64,000 nucleotides of DNA, taken from contig JAJOHG010000001.1 in the NCBI GenBank assembly GCA_021029095.1, positions 992,001 to 1,056,000 of the forward strand. Reading direction: 5' to 3'. How positions within the stretch are numbered: the stretch's first letter is position 1; the number at the start of each line of letters is the position of its first letter. Shown here piece after piece: positions 21,567-33,343 of the stretch. The notes beneath the pieces are model-generated. The model did no database searches. It had not been told where the DNA came from and was given only the letters and a program-made list of their open reading frames with translations. The position numbers and the translations under genes are program-made. The stretch comes from Phellopilus nigrolimitatus. Lineage: Eukaryota; Basidiomycota; Agaricomycetes; Hymenochaetales; Hymenochaetaceae.

Positions 21567-22760
21567 TTAATCGGTATCCTCCCCACCGCTTTCGTTCTCT
21601 TCAGCCATTGCAGTCTTCCAAACTGCATACATCTTTCTGCGATTTGTCTCTCTCGCGTTTGGACCGCTCGCAATGTCAAACATCTTTCGCAAAAGCGCCT
21701 TCCTCACCTGACTCTTCTCCACCTTCCCTTCCTTCGGGGTTTCCAAACAGGCATTGGCCGCAATGTTATCAAAAGCCGGTTCGCTCAACAATTTCGGGCG
21801 CTTCTTAGCGTGAGTCTCAGCGGGGAAAGAGGGTGGAGGTTTAAGAGCAAGGAAAAGCGGTTCGAGCAATTCGCCATAGATACGTTGGTAAGTCACGTTT
21901 GAATTTGTTAGGGCAGCGAGATTAAGGAAAGGGTCGAGCAGAAGAGAGAGAGGTGCAGGAGGTGGGTTAGAGTCAGGTGAAGAGGCGAGAGACTTGTCGA
22001 GTTCCGTAAGGTAGACGTCTGCAAGGTGATACGATAAACTGGTTGGAACCCTGTTATCTTCGGGGCTAGCAGGAGACATTGTTATTCGTCATGTCTACAC
22101 AATAAAAAAGGAACATACCACAGCGGACCGCCTTTGCAAGTCAAAATATCATTGTACTCTTCCAGTGCATTTTTGTCCCATTCAGCTCGCACCAGTAACC
22201 TGAAGCTCGCATTCACGAACTTGCGCACGAGCATATAATATTTGTCCATACTGAACATGAGAGAGAGAGAGGATTTTAAGCACAGAAGAACAGGAGCGCC
22301 GAGCAGAGCTAACCAACACACCGTAGACGGTCGATGCCATTCCACTCGCGTACAATCGCCTCCCAGAAACCCTTCAAAAAGACCAGTGACGCGTTGGTGG
22401 AAGAAATGGTTAAGAGGAGTTCGGCAAGTTCGCTGGAAAGAGCCTGCTGCACGAGAGGCTTGTCGGACATCCAATAGCCTGTACAAAAATGAGTACACTG
22501 GGCAGAGATATATACAGAATAGGAGACAGACAGTAAAATATGCCCTTCCAAAGTTTTGCCATCTCCGACTTGGGCAGCGCATTCTGGTCAGGCGTTGAAA
22601 GGAAAGCGGCTAGACTCTTGACGGCCTTGTCACGCGTTCTTTTGTCTGTTCTAGTTAGCGAAGAATGTAGACCAGATCTTAGCGGAAACATACCCGTCGA
22701 CGCTAGATATTTATTGAGGGGCAGCGACGACGAGGACTGGTCGTCGGGGGACATGGTCAT
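21567..22760 (-). CDS. RRP1: rRNA-processing protein Rrp1 / Nop52 family
   Basis: Nucleolar factor for 27S pre-rRNA processing and 60S assembly. Seen: start at 22760 or 22754 (MSPDDQSSSSLPLNKYLAS), intron, then DKRTRDKAVKSLAAFLS, KSEMAKLWKGIFYC, FWMSDKPLVQQALSSELAEL, the LKGFWEAIVREWNGIDRLR motif typical of Nop52, MDKYYMLVRKFVNASFRLL, and a lysine-rich tail ending GEDTD. Four or five exons, all in frame. The first exon overlaps a 104-codon frame on the same strand that ends at 22711. It runs in tandem with the permease. Confidence 0.88.
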
Positions 22761-23025
22761 GGTCGCTGGAAAAGAAAATCAAGTCGGGATCGACCTTCCC
22801 ATATTGGACTCGGAGGTGGTCACGGACCGTAAACGCGTAAACTGCTGCTTCGGCTTCCGTTCCAACTGTCACTCGGGCGTGCTCTCCTCCGATGGCCGCC
22901 AGGTCAAGTAGTCGCATTTCGACATCTTCATCGGATCCCGCCAAACGAGCAACATGGAAGCTGTCTGACTTTGGAAATGCCCGTTCTGCTAGCTGGGCCA
23001 AGGATTTCTTTAAATGCAGAGGCAT
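22711..23025 (-). CDS. Unrecognised 104-codon frame overlapping the RRP1 start
   Basis: Uninterrupted frame from ATG 23025 (MPLHLKKSLAQLAERAFPKS) to a stop 50 bases inside the RRP1 first exon, in a different frame. Composition is protein-like (MRLLDLAAIGGEHARVTVG, AVYAFTVRDHLRVQYGK) with no low-complexity bias. I recognise no domain. It could be a separate small protein on a shared transcript, a long upstream open reading frame controlling RRP1, or a 5' exon whose splicing I do not see. A pyrimidine tract ending in CAG (around 22765) could be an acceptor just before the RRP1 ATG. Its start lies 67 bases from the divergent DUF2235 gene. Confidence 0.45.
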   Translation of the reverse strand: MPLHLKKSLAQLAERAFPKSDSFHVARLAGSDEDVEMRLLDLAAIGGEHARVTVGTEAEAAVYAFTVRDHLRVQYGKVDPDLIFFSSDHDHVPRRPVLVVAAPQ

Positions 23026-23091
23026 CGGAGCGAGCTATGATGTCCAATAACCCGACCCACAGCCAACCCCGTCTCCGGATCTCTGCTAGCT

Positions 23092-25228
23092 ATGTCGACT
23101 TTTGAAAGAACGCCTCTTCTTTCGGACACTGACAACTATGATTCTGCGAAGACGCTTAACGAGGTCGATTCACCCACGCTCATGAGCTTTGACTCTGTCA
23201 GTCCTAACCTCTCAGGATCGGGGGTCTATCGAGATGCGTCAAAACGCAACTGGGTGCCCGACCCCGACTCAAAGGAGGAGGCCCATCGCGCTCGAACACT
23301 CGTCCTATGCTTCGACGGTACTGGCGACCAATTTGACGATGATGTGCGTTTCTCTTCTTCGGGTTTCCCCAGTGCCCCGAATGCGTGCTGATATCTCTCG
23401 CGCATGACAGAACTCCAACGTTATCGAATTTCTTTCGTGCCTCAAGAAGGACGATCAAAAGCACCAGCTCGTCTACTACCAGGCCGGTATCGGAACCTAC
23501 ACGAAATCTTCCTTCGTGACGCCACTCTCCAATAAAGTGTCCAAGACTCTGGATGAAATGTTCGCATGGAACCTGGATTCACATGTTCAAAGTTTGTTCT
23601 GAACTTAGCTTCCTACGACCACGCCTCTAACCTACATCTTTAGGCGGATATGAATTTCTCATGCAGAATTGTAGGTTTTTGGTATAGTCTAGCATATTTC
23701 CTTTTCTAACATACATTCAGACACTGCCGGTGACAAAATAGCGATATTCGGTTTCTCTCGTGGTGCCTACACGGCCCGTGCTCTTGCTGGAATGGTGCAG
23801 AAAGTTGGCCTTTTACCTACATACAACCACGCGCAGGTCCCATTCGCGTGGGCGATGTACATCCGCGAGGACAAGGATGGTCTTAACAACAGTGTGTTAT
23901 TCAAGAAGACGTTCTCTGTAGACGTCGCTATTGATTTCGTCGGAGTTTGGTGAGAGCCGCCATCATTATTCCAATGTGATACAGACCGTTCAGTTCTAAT
24001 GTCTTTCATTTATAGGGACACCGTAGCTTCCGTCGGAATGACAAACAAAGAGCTACCTTTTGTCGGCGGCAATGCAGCTATCCGTGTTTTTAGGCACGCA
24101 ATGGCACTCGACGAACATCGTGCCAAGTTTATACCGAATTTCTATCAAGCTTCGCCAAACGCAAACCCCCTCTCTGCCAAGACATTTGGCACTGACTCTA
24201 TTAAGGACGCGGCTATATCCTCCTCAGCCATGCCTCTTAAACCTCCAAAGAATGGGAAGAAAGCGAAGAAAATGCACGCACACCGGTCCGAAAGCCAGAT
24301 GTGGGAGGATGCCGTGAACTCTGCGAGCGGACAGTCGACGGACGTTCTGGAAGTTTGGTTCGCAGGTTGTCACTGCGACGTCGGAGGTGGTTCTGTTCGC
24401 AATGGAACACGCAACGCCCTAGCACGTATCCCTCTGCGTTGGATGATCCGCGAATGCTTCCGCACAGAGACGGGCGTTATTTTCGATAAGGATCTGCTCA
24501 AGGCGAACATCGGGCTGGATGCAGACACGCTCTATCCGGTTGTGCTGCAACGTCCTTCGCGCAAGCCTGCACCTATCGGGGCGAAGATTGAGCAGATGGA
24601 AGCGCAGGGTTTAGGGATTGCTTCGTTCTTTTCGGTCATCGGAAGTCTCCTGGCGATTCCTATCAAGTTTGTGTTTGGCGTCGTAACATGGCCTTTCCAT
24701 CATTTCTGGCTTCTCATTAAATTTACGAAAGCCGCGAAGTGGGTCCGCAAGCTATTCGCCCGGAAGCCTGCGATCAAAGCCGGCACAGATCCTGCTGCGG
24801 TCGCCGAGTCTCTATTTTTGACGGCGACCAGTGTGCGGACGAGCGATTTCAAGTCGGAGGAGGACGAGGAACTTGCAGACGCACTGTCGGCCGAGTACGA
24901 TCAGCTCGCAGCTCGCTGGTTCTGGTGGATAATCGAGTTCCTTCCACTTCGTTTCCGCGAGCAAAAGGGAAAGCGCGACGACTACTTCGTTCGTGCGAAT
25001 ATGGGTCAAGGCCGTAAGATCTACGGCGACGCAAGGAAGAGCGGTATCAAGATCCATCGCTCAGTGAAGACACGTCTCGAGGTTCTTGACCACAGTGGGA
25101 AGAACGTCTATCAGCCGCGCGCATGGTTTAAGGTACGTGATCCATCGAGCAAGAAGAAAGAGGTTGGTCCGAAGAGCTGGTGCGTTGAACAACCCGATAC
25201 CCGTACGCATTGGGAGTGGGTCGAGTGA
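23092..25228 (+). CDS. DUF2235 alpha/beta-hydrolase (Tle1-like phospholipase domain)
   Basis: Start ATG 23092 (MSTFERTPLLSDTDNYD). Four short introns near 23344-24014, then a long last exon. The core DUF2235 domain opens with RTLVLCFDGTGDQFDDD, has QLVYYQAGIGT, the nucleophile elbow IFGFSRGAYTARALAG (G-x-S-x-G), IDFVGVWDTVASVG and EVWFAGCHCDVGGG. This domain is shared with bacterial type VI phospholipase effectors; fungal members are common but largely uncharacterised. A C-terminal region holds two hydrophobic segments around 24620-24720 (LGIASFFSVIGSLLAIPI and FVFGVVTWPFHHFWLLI) that may seat it on a membrane. About 600 residues. Domain call firm, substrate unknown. Confidence 0.9.
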
Positions 25229-25922
25229 TCTGTGCTTATTCGGTAGTTGCGATGGGTTGAATCACTTAAATTAATATGTCTCTACAAATGTTTGCTTCTT
25301 GTCTCCGCTCTTTGAGATACAGTAATCTTTTTGGAATTGCCCGTGTTACATGCGTGTAATTGGTAATCTATAAGTGATTTGTCCTTCTGAGTGTTGAAGT
25401 CCGACGGAAATTAAAAAGATAATGAATCTACTGCACGCAATTTTATTGTTATAAAACCAGAGAACCTCCCAAGATTAGAAGCAGAAGAAGGTTTGCAGAC
25501 AGATCGCTAGTCTAAGCTTTGTCAGAGACTCAGAAACTCGTTGGATTGGAGAGTATAGACAACGTATAAATGAAGGTCACCAACTTTTTAGCTAGTGATT
25601 TAAGTTGGACAGAACTAACAACTACAGCTGAAGTCTACATAAGATTATCGACGACACCAGCATTTGATACGTCGCGATTCAGACGGATTGTCCAAACATG
25701 GTCAAGGACCTTCCGAATCCGGAAACATATTGCCTGCTGAAGATAGTATCCCGAGCAATATAAAGTAAATAATTCGTTTCAGATGAACCTTCCACTGATG
25801 AAGAGAGTTAAATATGTCTAGGCTTTGGGGGTGGCTGTCGCGATAAAGCCATTTTGGTGAGACCAACGTAATATGTACTTCAAAGTAAGATATAATTAGA
25901 ACACCCTTTCTGTATTCTGCAT
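25229..25922. other. Intergenic, AT-rich
   Basis: 3' flank of the DUF2235 gene up to the tRNA. Apart from 3' UTR signals I see nothing: no frame with support, no repeat. Confidence 0.55.
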
Positions 25923-26015
25923 GCCGCAATAGCTCAGCTGGGAGAGCAGTAGACTGAAGAGGATGGCATACACCCTGTGTTCTAAAGGTCCCCCGTTCGA
26001 TCCGGGGTTGTGGCA
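25923..26015 (+). tRNA. tRNA-Phe (GAA) with intron
   Basis: Acceptor stem GCCGCAA pairs with TTGTGGC, followed by discriminator A. The A-box region reads TAGCTCAGCTGGGAGAG and the B-box GTTCGATCC sits in a CCCCG/CGGGG T-stem. The anticodon loop CTGAAG carries GAA and is followed by an insert of about 20 bases directly 3' of the anticodon, the standard place for a nuclear tRNA intron. The spliced tRNA matches the usual eukaryotic tRNA-Phe layout. T-runs from 26018 give the Pol III stop. Confidence 0.9.
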
Positions 26016-26016
26016 T

Positions 26017-26035
26017 TGTTTTTTGTCTTTTTTTA
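26017..26035 (+). terminator. RNA polymerase III T-run terminator
   Basis: Runs of six and seven T begin three bases after the tRNA-Phe 3' end, as expected for Pol III termination. Confidence 0.7.
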
Positions 26036-26338
26036 AATAGTTTTTGATCACTTTTTGTCTAAGTTTCAAGCGCTTAGCGTCTGGTCGACTATTTGTGGCT
26101 GGCAACGGAGACAGATCAAGCGAGTTTAAGCTGATCTCGGGCTGAATTGAAATATGTCTTAGTGATTCATGAGCATTGTTTCGAAGTTTCATCAGTTTTT
26201 CTTCGCTCATTATTCAAGTTCCTTCTTTTTTTCTTTCTTTTTTCCTTCACGCTTAAAGTGAGACTTTTCTGGAATGCGCTGCGCCCATCTCAAGCAAAGT
26301 CATATTTTCAAAAATGCCATTATAGTACAGGTATGTAG

Positions 26339-26524
26339 TCCGATCCTTTCAGAGCGGCGAAATGGGCCGTTTTAAAAACGGCGGGATCGTCTGAAGACAA
26401 GTCGTGTCTTTGGAACTATAGTCCATGTGTCCGTCTTCTCCAAGAACTTGTCGTTCAGCTTACCGAAAAAGACGCGATTCAACAGACTTACATAAGTGCA
26501 AAAAACGTTTTTGACGAAATCTAA
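26339..26524 (+). other. Isolated 61-codon open frame, possible orphan exon
   Basis: Frame opens after a TAG at 26336 and closes at TAA 26522-26524, with no ATG. It reads protein-like (FRAAKWAVLKTAGSSEDKS, VRLLQELVVQLTEKDAI, SAKNVFDEI). A plausible acceptor, CCTTTCAG, ends at 26352. I find no matching upstream or downstream exon, so it may be a relic or chance. No family recognised. Confidence 0.2.
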
Positions 26525-26860
26525 TCATCATCGGCAGCGAACATCGCAAACGGACAGAAAGGCTGTCGATTTCGGTGAACGGAGTTCAAGTGGGGGGATT
26601 TACGTGAGTTCGAGGTGGTTGACCTTCACCCGTTCAGCTTCGGAAAAGCATCGATAACCACGATCGACGCCGCGAAGCCCTCAGACACAAGCGCGAGTGA
26701 GCGCAGCGGTAGAACACTTCGGATACATAGCAGAAAATATACCAAAAAGGGAGGAGATAGAGTACAGAATATGGCATATTTACATGCGTATGTAAAGGCC
26801 GGTACATCAATCTAATAGTCTGCATAATAAGGATAAGAGGACAGTCGTTTTTTGTTGCTG

Positions 26861-29058
26861 CTACAAGTCTGGCAGTTCCCTTTGAATCAGTCTCGTCCAC
26901 GTACTCTCCTTCCACCAGCTTTCCAGTGACTCTAGCTCCTCCCATACATTATCCTCGTCCAAGTTGTAGATCTCGTACTTGCAGCTGCCAATATGATGCC
27001 CATTTCGCTTTGCGACTTCGAGAGCAGCTTTATTTTCCCCACTAGATTGCATGAGCGTTAGCAATCAATCTCAGTCGAACGAGTATTAGATTTATACTTG
27101 CCGGAGGAGGCCCAGAAGTTCATTTCGATCAGGAAAGAATAACCGCGGCTCCAGAGTCGCCAGTATTGCAAGTGCGGCGCGAAAAAGGAACGAGTCGCCT
27201 TCAAGGACTAGTACGTCCCATATCCGCGCACATGCTTCGAGGGGAAGATGGTCAAGAAGAATTGGCATGATCCAGTCCGGCAAATAGGCAGCTGGGGGAA
27301 TCTGATGTTGTTTGAAATTAAAGTAAACTAAATAAAATAAAAATAAATGATAATCAACTATCGTTTTGGGAAAGACTGTAAAATACTGACTTTTCGGCAT
27401 ACAGTCCGCCAGTAAAGTATCAAAAATACTACAGTACCGATGAGTAGCGTTTCAATCTAGCGTATCAGTTGTGTTCTTACCGATAATACGCTTCGACCTA
27501 GAGAAGAGGTTTGATCAGAAAACCGATATTACAGTGGGCTACAGCTACTTGCATCATCCTTGGAAGACAGTCCACCATAAAAACAACGCATACAATGTCG
27601 CTCCAATAGGTTTCTCATCGATACGAATGCGGAGGAAGGCTGCATATTGAGGAGAAACATGGCTGCGATCTTGCTTGCTCCTACGACATATCCGAGGCCC
27701 TCGTCAGAACGAGAGACAACCCATGCGCATAGCATATCTTTCAGGTCCTGGTAAAGCGGACCAGAGGACGGGGTAAAAATCTGAAGGGTGGGTAATGTAG
27801 AACGGATGTCAACATCTATGAGGTTAAGCGTAGTCGTCGGAAATGTGCCAGATGCAAGTGCCCGAAGAGCTCGCGCCAAACACATTCTGTAGGTGTCTGG
27901 GAAATTATGCAAGTGAGTATTTTGTCGGTGTGAGAGCTGCAAGCCAAGTCTCTCGCACCTTTGCTTAAAGCCAATCCATTACCAACTGCTTTCTCCCATA
28001 CAATTCCTCGCAGTTTCGGCGGAATACCATTCCACCATATTTTACGTATTTTCTCGTCACGAACAGCGTTCTTCCAATCTGGTAGAATATGTTGTTCCCA
28101 AAGAACGGTAGACTCTTCGACCGCGTGCTCTCTAGCCAGGCGACGTTCCGCCCTCAGCTTATTCTTTCGATCCTCTGCAAGGCTAATCGCTTCAGTTTCT
28201 GTGGCTAAATGACGACAGCAATACTAATTCAGTACTGTGCTCACCGGCTGCTCGACTCTGCTTCATCATAGTCTCCCAATCTGCCAAATGCTTCATATCC
28301 TCTTGTCTAGCTTTAGGAGGCAAGAATGTGGGCCGCGTCTTGGAAAGCACTTTTTCGAATGTACTTGGACCGGTGGATTTTGTTATACGATGCGATGGAG
28401 GTCGGGGGACCGAAGATTTTGCGGGAAGAGAGATGGATGCGGGAATAGCTGTCTTCGGAGGCGACGCTTCTCCGGGGCGTGCAGAAGACTCGGAGGCAGA
28501 AATATCAGAGTTTGACGGAGTGTTGGACAAAGTGTTTGAGAGTCCCGATGATGATCCAGAGGAGTTAGATAGCACAGTAATCTGAGGAGCAGGTGGCTTG
28601 GATACGTCTATCACAACCGAAGGAAATGCACGGTGCGCGCTAGTCGGGCTCGAGCTCGCATGGCGAGGAGAAGCGAGAGTTTCGTTGGATCTAACAGAGT
28701 TTTCTGAGGGCTGTGAGCTGCGGGAAGTTGGAGATGGCGGCAAGGACACGGATGCAGGATTCGCCGCACGCTCTTGGAGGGAGGGTGCATTGATGTCGAT
28801 GGTAGAGACGGAGGAATCTGGATCCACAATCGAGGATTCCAACTGGATGTCTTCGAATTCGTTCTCGTTTCTTTCCGACCATGAATGGACAACCATATCC
28901 TTAGCTAGTTCATTACGGAAGGAGTCTGCTGTAAACTCGAAATTGTCTTCGCCACCGTCCGAGAAGGCGTCATCGACCGAGAAGTTGTGAGACCGTACAC
29001 TCCCCTCAACGCTGTTGTTGGCACTCTCGAACGAGTCTTTGCGATATCGGTCAGTCAT
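26861..29058 (-). CDS. TBC-domain Rab GTPase-activating protein
   Basis: Stimulates GTP hydrolysis on a Rab in membrane traffic. ATG 29058 (MTDRYRKDSFESANN) begins a serine-rich, acidic N-terminus of about 280 residues. A charged coiled stretch (RKNKLRAERRLAREHA) leads into the TBC domain: RKIWWNGIPPKLRGIVWEKA (IxxxxW and R-finger region), LGYVVGASKIAAMFLL (the YxQG-type region, with the Gln not obvious), VEAYYRIFDTLLADCMPK, HQIPPAAYLPDWIMPI and RIWDVLVLEGDSFLFRAALA. It resembles the TBC1D12/14 type. A C-terminal tail of about 60 residues ends TRLIQRELPDL. The intron 27498-27552 has GC-AG ends with the ideal GCAAGT donor. Head-to-head with the GCP4-like gene, 211 bases apart. Confidence 0.88.
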
Positions 29059-29269
29059 GATGCCAAGCGGGAAATGGCGAAATGCATGGACAGTGGACAG
29101 TAGAAACGTTCAGCCGCGGACTCGAGCCCGAAGCGATCGTCCGACGCGCGACGCGTCCGATGTTTGCTCATTCGTGGTCCCTGTCAGGTCCGACTCAACC
29201 CACGTCCACATAATTGCTTGTCTCTGTGCTTCAGGTTGAGCGCTTTACGCGTCTTTGGATCGGTACAAC

Positions 29270-31604
29270 ATGATAGCGGAGATTCTGCTCGTTCTGACCG
29301 GGCACTCTTCCTCGCTTTTTCCTGAAGACAGCAATATTCATCCAGACTTTGTCCCCCTCCTCCATCCTGGGGAGCGCCAGTGCTTGGAATCATTGGGCCT
29401 CATCGCCTTCCGCTATCGTACGATCAAAGCAGCTTGCTCCAGGCTATCTCAGTCTCCCTCCCGGTACATATGCGCGTTTTGCTCCAAACTTAACGAGATC
29501 CTCAAGGACGAATACGAATCTCTCGTTGTAGAGACCGAAGCCAAAATTCTTAACAGAGATGACGATTATGTCGGGCAAGGGTCTTTTGTCCCACTGAGCG
29601 CCATTCGTGCGACGTTTGCTGAGTGGGACAATCCTTTGGCAGCCCTCGAGTTTTTGATGTCGCGTCTCGAGGAAGCGCCATCTTGGCCAGCCGGATCTCT
29701 CGTTGATCTTCTTCTCGCTCGCTCGGAAACAGGAATACATCGCGTTTCATCCATTATGTCTAGGCTCGCCGAAGCAGTGCAGCGTATCTGGAGAACGCAG
29801 TTACAAGCCTTCGTTGTTCACGGGTCCCTGTCTTCGAACGAACCGCTGGCAACGAGTGATTATGTTCTTGACGACAATGCTATCCCGTCATGCGTCTCAG
29901 GCTCTGCGAGAGAATCCATTGCATATATTGGAAGGGCCATAGGGACCGTGAAAGCTTTGAAATGGCACAACCAGATACCAAGCTCTCTGTCCTTAAATCA
30001 TTCGAGGCTGCTTGACACCGTTCTTCCTCAGGATCAGCATGCGTTCGAACGCGTGATCGCTCAAATTCGAGCAGATATTAGTGAATGGCTTTGGTCGAAT
30101 GTGCTCACGATGCACGACGTAGAAGATGCTGTGGATTCCTTGTGAGTTTGTCCTCGTAGTTTATCCCGGTGGCTTTCTTAATTACTTGTAGAGCAAATTA
30201 CTTTCTTCTCCAGAATGGCGAATTTAGTCTTTCTCTTATCAGAGAGATTGACAGACTAAAGCAATCGAGGCTCACAGCCCGCTCAGGACCGAGCACAATT
30301 ATCCGCGAGCAGGATTTGCATCTCGCTCTTCTCCGTGCATCGCTTGGCACGACAGCCCAGTATGACCCGAATCTTTCTCGCCTTCGCTTCCAGCTGCCTA
30401 CAGGGCCGGTTCGTCCACTTCTACCGTCATACGCCGAACACAGTGTGCCAACACTTTCATCTTCGCGCAACGTTACCGAGCAGACAAGGTTCGACGACAT
30501 CTTACTGGGAACACCTCTAAAAATGACCTATGGGATATCGTGGCCTTTGGATCTGTTCCTTCATACGTCAGATCTCACGACATATGCAGATTTGTTCTCT
30601 TTCCTATCCTCCTTGCGTCATGTTCACACTCGGATTCATACATGTTGGACTTCGTTGTCGAACGCACAGCGCGCGAGACGTCGCTGGACTGGACTTGATG
30701 AAGGTGGGACAGCAGATTTGGAAGCACGTAAAGAGCTTCTACGATGCGGTTGGGGGGTCGTAAGACTCATGGGCTGGTTTATGGATGTGCTTCTCGGTTA
30801 TATGATGATCGATGTCGTCGAGACTGAGTTCCAAAGACTCAAGGCTCTCCTCAAGTCAAAAGAAACGACTGCTAGGAGCAGGAGTTCTAGCATGCTTCAT
30901 CCTTCAAGTTCCGTAGCATCGCAGAACATCACTGCATCGGCGTCGAAGGATAGCATAGGCTCTACTTCTTCCCAGAACCTTGACTTCACAACATTACGCA
31001 TTTTGCATACGACATATCTAGAGCATCTGCTATCTGCAAGTTTGCTTACCCAACCAGCACTCACTGCGACTATTCGCTCGATATTTGAGGTTTGTGAGCA
31101 ATTTATGGGATTAGTTGAGCGATGGGGAGGAGATGTCCTGCCTGCTCTCTTGATCGAGGGCAGCATCGCTGGCGGAGGCTCTGATTCTGTTGGCCGGCTT
31201 GTCAAAGAGAGACAGGAGATTGTTAAAGATATTGACCAAGCGAGTTACCGTTTTGTTTTCTTCATTTCGAGCTCGGTTTCTTATACTTTCACACTTGACA
31301 GAACATCAAAATTCTTCTGGAGACTTTCTACGAACAACTATCAACCACGACGTCCCAGCCTTTGAATGTGGGAGATGGGTCAAAATCAATTCTGATGAAT
31401 GCGACTGTCGCTAATTTTTCCTCTGTCCTGCTAAACACATCGAGGGCGAAAAGTAGAGTGGAACGGGATGGCGATACCCGCCGACACATAGAACGCCTTC
31501 TTTTGCGGTTAGACTTCAACAGGATGTTCTCTAAACCTGGATTCGGCGAGGTCCTGGGACCTGCAGAAAGCATGGGTATTCTGAAAGAAGGTGGTCTAGC
31601 GTGA
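29270..31604 (+). CDS. Gamma-tubulin complex component, GCP4-like (Spc97/Spc98 family)
   Basis: Part of the gamma-tubulin complex that nucleates microtubules at the spindle pole body. First ATG at 29270 (MIAEILLVLTGHSSSLF, the GCP4-type start). Three exons: to about 30142, 30193-31239 and 31303-31604. The N-terminal gamma-tubulin-ring-interaction part includes HPDFVPLLHPGERQCLESLG; the C-terminal part includes NYFLLQNGEFSLSLI, SWPLDLFLHTSDLTTYADLF, LRILHTTYLEHLLSAS and LLLRLDFNRMFSKPGFG near the end. About 740 residues. The linker after ALLKSKETTARS is serine-rich. No frame problem. Confidence 0.88.
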
Positions 31605-31806
31605 TGTTTCTTTTCGATTTCTTTCTGTATCAATATTTCTGGCATGTAACAGTAGCTCAAATCCGTTCCACGTTTGCTTGTTGACCAATCATCTTTGACG
31701 AGCTGTACATTATGTGTAAAATTCGGTATTTGTTTTATTTGTAATGAATTGATTTTAACTCCGATTATCCGGACAAAATCGATCTGCACTCGGATTCGCA
31801 ACTTAG

Positions 31807-33127
31807 ATGGGCCTTGCAGTGCGAAGACTAGCCCTAACCACACGTCTGCTCTCCGCGTCCTCCACTCGAGCAGCTCATTACTCGACTACCATGTCGATCC
31901 GTTCGTGCACTCATCTTCCTTCGTCGCCGTATTGAACGTGCTCACTTCTGACACACAGCGTACTCACCACGTATCGTCGGTGCGCCGAATACGCTCGGTG
32001 AGGAAGCACCCCAAATTGCGATGCTCGATTCTGACCCTTCACGCACATACAAGACCACCGCGTCTTCATCCAGCAAAACAACAACGTCGTATCCTCTTTC
32101 CACGATATTCCGCTCTTCGCAGATCAGAACAATGGCATCCTAAACATGATTGTCGAGGTCCCGCGCTGGACGAATGCGAAGATGGAGATCTCGAAGGAGG
32201 AGCCCTTCAACCCTATCAAGCAGGACATCAAGCGTGGAAAGCTGCGCTTCGTGCGCAACTGTTTCCCCCATCACGGCTACATCTGGAACTATGGCGCGTT
32301 CCCCCAGGTTCGTGCTTATGCCCGACACGCAGTCATCAGCCTCTTCTGACATTCGCATCCGCGTGACAGACATGGGAAGACCCTGAGCAAACCCACACGG
32401 AAACGAAGGCTAAAGGTGATAACGACCCTTTGGATGTTTGTGAAATCGGCGAGCAGGTCGGTTACGTTGGCCAAGTCAAACAAGTCAAAGTTCTTGGGAT
32501 CATGGCCCTCCTTGACGAAGGCGAGACCGACTGGAAGGTCCTCGTTGTTGACGTCCTCGACCCTCTCGCCTCCAAACTTAATGACATCGAGGATGTCGAG
32601 AGGCACCTCCCAGGCTTAATTAGGGCGACCAACGAGTGGTTCAGGTAACTTGACACCTCTGAGCACATGAAACTGTAGGATTTGAAAGCGATTATCTATT
32701 CGTAGGATCTACAAGATTCCCGATGGAAAGCCCGAGAACGCTTTCGCTTTCTCTGGTGAGGCCAAAAACAAGAAGTACGCGACTGAGATCATCCACGAGT
32801 GCCACGAGGCATGGCGCCGCCTCGTTACTGGTGAGAGGCCTGCGAAGACCGCTTCCTATGATTTGTCCATGTGAGTCATGTGAGGGACTTTATCTAGTAA
32901 ATATTGATAATAACGTTTCATTCTAGCGCGAACATCACCCAGGAGAAAACGCCTGGCTTGATCAGGATGAACGATCCCTCTTACACCAGTTTACCTGCTG
33001 AGAGCCGTGCTCCAGCCGCACCTATTGATCCCTCGAGTCAGTGCCTTTTTATTTGTGAAGTGACTTTTGTTGACGTGTACTATCTCTAGTCAACAAGTGG
33101 TTCTATATCTCTTCCGCTCAGGTGTAG
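31807..33127 (+). CDS. Inorganic pyrophosphatase, with presequence-like leader
   Basis: Hydrolyses pyrophosphate to drive biosynthesis. The core starts [12 protein letters not shown] and has [44 protein letters not shown], the metal-binding signature [29 protein letters not shown] and ends [11 protein letters not shown]. Seven exons, all in frame. The first ATG at 31807 adds about 30 residues ([19 protein letters not shown]...RAAHYSTT) rich in Arg, Ser and Leu and free of acids, like a mitochondrial presequence. A second in-frame ATG (MSIPYSPRIV) begins at the usual cytosolic start. One gene may supply both compartments; this is inference. It lies about 200 bases after the GCP4-like gene on the same strand. 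Confidence 0.93.
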
Positions 33128-33343
33128 AATATCAATATCTCATTAGGCCGTTTGACCGGCAAGCCCTCAATGTCATAAGGAAGATGATTTCTATGATTCG
33201 TACGATGTGTCGTTGGTCATCAATTAATTACGCGATTAAGACAATATTCGTGGGTGGTGCAACAGCAATTGGCATAAATAAGAGAGAAATCGACAACTCT
33301 AATGCTACATAATGGTCATCAAGAACCTCAAAGCGAGAGGATC

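Larger units (their letters stand above)
26016..26860. other. Intergenic with one isolated open frame
   Basis: Between the tRNA and the 3' end of the TBC gene. It contains the 61-codon plus-strand frame at 26339-26524 (described separately), T-rich tracts near 26215-26240, and the TBC 3' UTR. A short inverted repeat (GCCGTTTT / AAAACGGC, 26366-26382) falls inside the open frame. Confidence 0.45.

Noticed and set aside
26341..26389. Nested inverted repeat that could fold as a structured RNA
   Set aside because: The stems are short (6-8 pairs) and lie inside an open frame; no known RNA family is matched.
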